Positions 18,201 through 18,518 of a stretch of DNA of 18,518 bases are shown here, piece by piece. Each line of letters starts with the position of its first letter. Positions within the stretch are counted from its first letter, which is position 1. Origin of the DNA: Pavlovales sp. CCMP2436 (lineage: Eukaryota > Haptophyta > Pavlovophyceae > Pavlovales); the NCBI GenBank assembly GCA_026770615.1, contig MU631343.1, forward strand, positions 1-18,518. The letters run 5' to 3'. The notes below the pieces were generated by a model, which ran no database searches, was not told the DNA's origin, and saw nothing but the letters and a program-made list of their open reading frames with translations. Made by a program: the position numbers and the translations under genes.

Positions 18201-18429
18201 AACCATCTCAGGTGCCATGTACTCGGGAGTGCCACCAAGAAATAATCACAGTGATAGTTTCAATACTGGTAGTGGACTTATAATTAATAAGAACTAAATT
18301 ATTTGTAATAGCCGTAAAGTATTCCCACCGTGTTTACCACCATTTCAGGTGCCATGTACTCTGGAGTGCCGCAGAATGTGCGCGCGCGCTCGTCAGCCCC
18401 GGATGGCAATTCCCGCGCAAAGCCGAAAT
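15017..18429 (-). CDS. PKA-like AGC protein kinase, last six exons (5' part outside window)
   Basis: The exons are 18429-18329, 17306-17208, 16709-16629, 16001-15946, 15672-15617 and 15243-15017. All introns are GT-AG and all phases fit. In order the product carries the DFG motif (Asp split over the upstream junction) and [10 protein letters not shown]. Next are the activation loop with [14 protein letters not shown] (T-loop Thr, APE), [13 protein letters not shown] (subdomain IX), [12 protein letters not shown] and VYRNILGS. Then come RPSQRLGN (subdomain XI Arg) and KAHEWF. The AGC C-tail is [17 protein letters not shown] and [10 protein letters not shown]. The end, FAPFDPFIS, is an FxxF hydrophobic motif as in PKA and PRK-type kinases. 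The closest group by motif is PKA/PKG. An Ala/Gly-rich insert follows PPFP. The protein would be a cytosolic Ser/Thr kinase. The glycine loop, Lys72 and HRD motifs lie beyond the window. Introns contain partial copies of exon ends, a MITE and repeats. Confidence 0.93.
15433..15483 (+). repeat. Purine-rich AGGAGAAACAAA short tandem repeat
   Basis: GGAGAAA / AGGAGAAACAAA units repeat with small changes. On the minus strand this is a TTTCTCC pyrimidine stretch within the last intron. Confidence 0.8.
15617..15672 (-). CDS. Kinase exon E (RLGN loop, subdomain XI)
   Basis: A 56-base exon between TTTTACTCAG and CACG|GTAGCG. It starts in phase 2 (AG+G gives Arg), encodes [18 protein letters not shown] and ends in phase 1. 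It aligns with PKA LTKRFGNLKNGVNDIKNH. Confidence 0.92.
15703..15765 (+). repeat. Fragment of the dispersed repeat inside kinase intron D-E
   Basis: GGTCTCCCGG, CCAGGACCACTCCCC and GAGCACACAGATACCGCC match the 3' modules of the copy at 3376-3490 in the same order. Confidence 0.55.
15883..15933. repeat. TTCGTA / TTCGAA hexamer microsatellite
   Basis: A run of TTCGTATTCGAA-type hexamers lies in kinase intron D-E. A related ATTCATATTCGTATTT run borders the partial exon copy at 16494-16523. Confidence 0.85.
15946..16001 (-). CDS. Kinase exon D (C-lobe helix before RLG)
   Basis: A 56-base exon after GCGCGCACAG, ending CACACAG|GTAATT. It encodes [18 protein letters not shown] plus two bases. It aligns with the LKDLLRNLLQVD helix of PKA. 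Phase 0 in, phase 2 out, matching exon E exactly. Confidence 0.85.
16021..16052 (+). promoter_or_regulatory. GGGTGGG-rich tract (minus-strand C-rich pyrimidine tract)
   Basis: Runs GGGG, GGGTGGGTGGGTGGG and G(10) lie just upstream, in kinase sense, of the exon D acceptor. On the transcribed sense they form the C-rich tract for splicing. On the other strand they meet the four-G-run pattern for a G-quadruplex. Confidence 0.6.
16111..16140 (-). pseudogene. Partial copy of exon D: 5' end with acceptor
   Basis: CCTCTCAG| is followed by 30 bases matching the start of exon D with one visible difference ([10 protein letters not shown]). The match then breaks into CGCTAGATATTTACACAC, the inverse of the GTGTGTAAATATCTA module of the dispersed repeat. 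It lies 139 bases upstream of exon D. Flanking intron sequence (AGCTTCAAGATGAGCAAGTG, AGCCTCAAGATGAGCAAGTG) is duplicated too. Confidence 0.85.
16357..16401 (-). pseudogene. Partial copy of exon C (second): 3' end with donor
   Basis: It encodes [15 protein letters not shown] in the parental frame and ends GAG|GTAGCG. It lies 137 bases downstream of the other partial copy. The 5' part (VYRNILGS) is missing. Confidence 0.85.
16408..16480. repeat. Three ACATACAAAC motifs related to the MITE interior
   Basis: TTACATACAAACAATG, CTACATACAAACAAAATAAT and TGCATACAAACCATGCATT recur about 30 bases apart between the two partial copies of exon C. The first matches the internal MITE motif TTACATACAAACAATG exactly. 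Confidence 0.7.
16494..16523 (-). pseudogene. Partial copy of exon C (first): 3' end with donor
   Basis: About 30 bases encode [10 protein letters not shown] in the parental frame and end GAG|GTAACT. The copy is 135 bases downstream of the exon C donor. The intron sequence after its donor shows little resemblance to that after exon C. Confidence 0.85.
16629..16709 (-). CDS. Kinase exon C ([12 protein letters not shown], Ala-rich insert)
   Basis: An 81-base, phase-0 exon between CCCCCCCGTCAG and GAG|GTAAGA. It encodes [14 protein letters not shown] followed by [26 protein letters not shown] aligns with PKA IYEKIVSGKVRFP. The Ala/Gly-rich tail is a lineage-specific insert. Confidence 0.92.
16715..16790. 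repeat. G-runs and (GT)n microsatellite in kinase intron B-C
   Basis: GGGGGG runs at 16715-16734 are followed by (GT)n at about 16742-16770 and another run of eight G. On the sense (minus) strand this forms the pyrimidine tract before exon C. Confidence 0.85.
16934..16992 (-). pseudogene. Partial copy of exon B: 3' end, donor lost
   Basis: It encodes [18 protein letters not shown] against [18 protein letters not shown] of exon B. The junction reads CAG|AGGTTT, so GT is not at the homologous place. The upstream break is at GTGTGTGAATAT on the plus strand, the same word that opens the dispersed repeat. It is 274 bases downstream of exon B. Confidence 0.85.
17097..17207 (-). repeat. Dispersed TATAAAA-containing repeat starting at the exon B donor
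   Basis: Read on the minus strand, it begins at the first intron base after exon B: GTGTGTGAACATATATAAAA, then ACGTCCGGCCCC, CTCCCAGTCTCCCAGTAGTG, CCTAGGACCGTTCCCGAGCA and CACGG. Order and sequence match copy A at 3376-3490. Confidence 0.82.
17208..17306 (-). CDS. Kinase exon B (subdomain IX)
   Basis: A 99-base, phase-0 exon between CTACATATAG and ATGCAG|GTGTGT. It encodes [19 protein letters not shown] and [14 protein letters not shown]. The invariant Asp of subdomain IX and the WW pair are typical of AGC kinases ([17 protein letters not shown]). Confidence 0.94.
17379..17435 (-). pseudogene. Partial copy of exon B: 5' end with acceptor (proximal)
   Basis: CTACAAGCAG| is followed by codons for [19 protein letters not shown]. 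The match is then lost and a stop follows after GGHLPLTG. The copy's acceptor lies 129 bases upstream of the exon B acceptor. If spliced it would give a truncated kinase. Confidence 0.88.
17579..17622 (-). pseudogene. Partial copy of exon B: 5' end with acceptor (distal, at MITE edge)
   Basis: CCCTGTAG| is followed by codons for [15 protein letters not shown]; the match ends there. The AG of the acceptor is formed by the MITE's TA target duplication plus the original G. Confidence 0.85.
17626..17789. mobile_element. MITE copy 2, 164 bp, TA target duplication, in kinase intron A-B
   Basis: TIRs CAGGGGGTCGCGGGCAA and TTGCCTGCGACACCCTG, flanked by TA (17624-17625, 17790-17791). The reverse complement matches MITE 430-596 along its length, including TTTAGCAAATTACATACAAA then CAATG and AATGAGGCTCAGTTT. 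It is diverged, so not a recent insertion. Confidence 0.9.
17922..17959 (-). pseudogene. Partial copy of exon A (third): 3' end with donor
   Basis: It encodes MAPKMVANT and ends ACG|GTGGGT. The upstream GTPEY part is eroded by a deletion and the APE Glu is Lys. It is the most decayed of the exon A copies. Confidence 0.75.
18029..18072 (-). pseudogene. Partial copy of exon A (second): 3' end with donor
   Basis: It encodes [18 protein letters not shown] in the parental frame and ends ACG|GTGGGT. The Pro codon of GTPEY is replaced by TAA, so inclusion would end translation. Confidence 0.85.
18192..18235 (-). pseudogene. Partial copy of exon A (first): 3' end with donor
   Basis: It encodes [14 protein letters not shown] without a stop and ends ACG|GTAGGT, a better donor than that of exon A itself (GTGGGA). 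No acceptor precedes it. It is 137 bases downstream of the exon A donor. Confidence 0.9.
18329..18429 (-). CDS. Kinase exon A (DFG to APE, activation loop)
   Basis: A 101-base exon after CCACCAACATGCAG, ending AACACG|GTGGGA. The first two bases complete Asp of DFG. It then encodes [18 protein letters not shown] and [15 protein letters not shown]. The FCGTPEY stretch places the phosphorylatable Thr as in PKA Thr197. Confidence 0.95.
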
Positions 18430-18489
18430 CTGCATGTTGGTGGGTGGGGGGGGTGAGGGGTAAAGGAAGGAGATAGGAGGGGGGGTAAG

Positions 18490-18518
18490 TGTGCGCGCAC
18501 GCTCGTCAGCCCCGAATG
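18490..18518 (-). pseudogene. Partial copy of exon A middle, cut by the window end
   Basis: It encodes GADERART in the same frame as exon A, then diverges into CTTACC. It lies upstream of exon A, so it may be the end of another partial or complete copy outside the window. Confidence 0.7.

Overview
This is nuclear DNA of a eukaryote, most likely a unicellular alga or other protist; the lineage cannot be settled from the sequence. The evidence is GT-AG introns, long microsatellites, TIR elements with TA target duplications, retroelement-type domains (OTU protease, RNase H) and an AGC-type protein kinase split into short exons. No bacterial operon, tRNA, rRNA or CRISPR array was recognised.

Layout. 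1-600: a minus-strand exon of an unknown gene with a partial downstream copy of itself, microsatellites and a 167-bp MITE. 600-2640: non-coding repeats, including an exact 153-bp tandem duplication built on a hairpin. 2679-3364: a plus-strand gene of unknown function, at least two exons, with an apparent frame break. 3790-4585: a TIR-bounded element carrying a coding-like minisatellite. 4586-5690: AT-rich, no gene. 6323-7210: minus-strand ORF with an OTU-protease motif. 7346-10163: a gene whose 3' part is present twice as a ~0.9-kb inverted repeat, each arm broken by a different stop codon, around a Sel1-like exon. 10179-12751: broken gene pieces, a MYND zinc-finger exon behind a palindrome array, and a decayed retroelement with an RNase H domain. 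12802-14210: a long minus-strand pseudogene-like frame.

15017-18429 is the best part. It holds the 3' six exons of a PKA-like AGC kinase on the minus strand, from the DFG motif through the activation loop, APE, subdomain IX and the AGC C-tail to an FxxF-type end. Every splice phase agrees. The introns hold partial copies of the adjoining exon ends. Intron sequence downstream of an exon carries copies of that exon's 3' end with a 5' splice site. Intron sequence upstream of an exon carries copies of its 5' end with a 3' splice site. At least ten such 'splice-junction echoes' are visible, and the same arrangement occurs at the unrelated exon at 295-384. A MITE and a dispersed TATAAAA-containing repeat sit exactly at some of these junctions. 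I regard this as the most likely new phenomenon in the window: a fragment-copying or intron-expansion process centred on splice sites.
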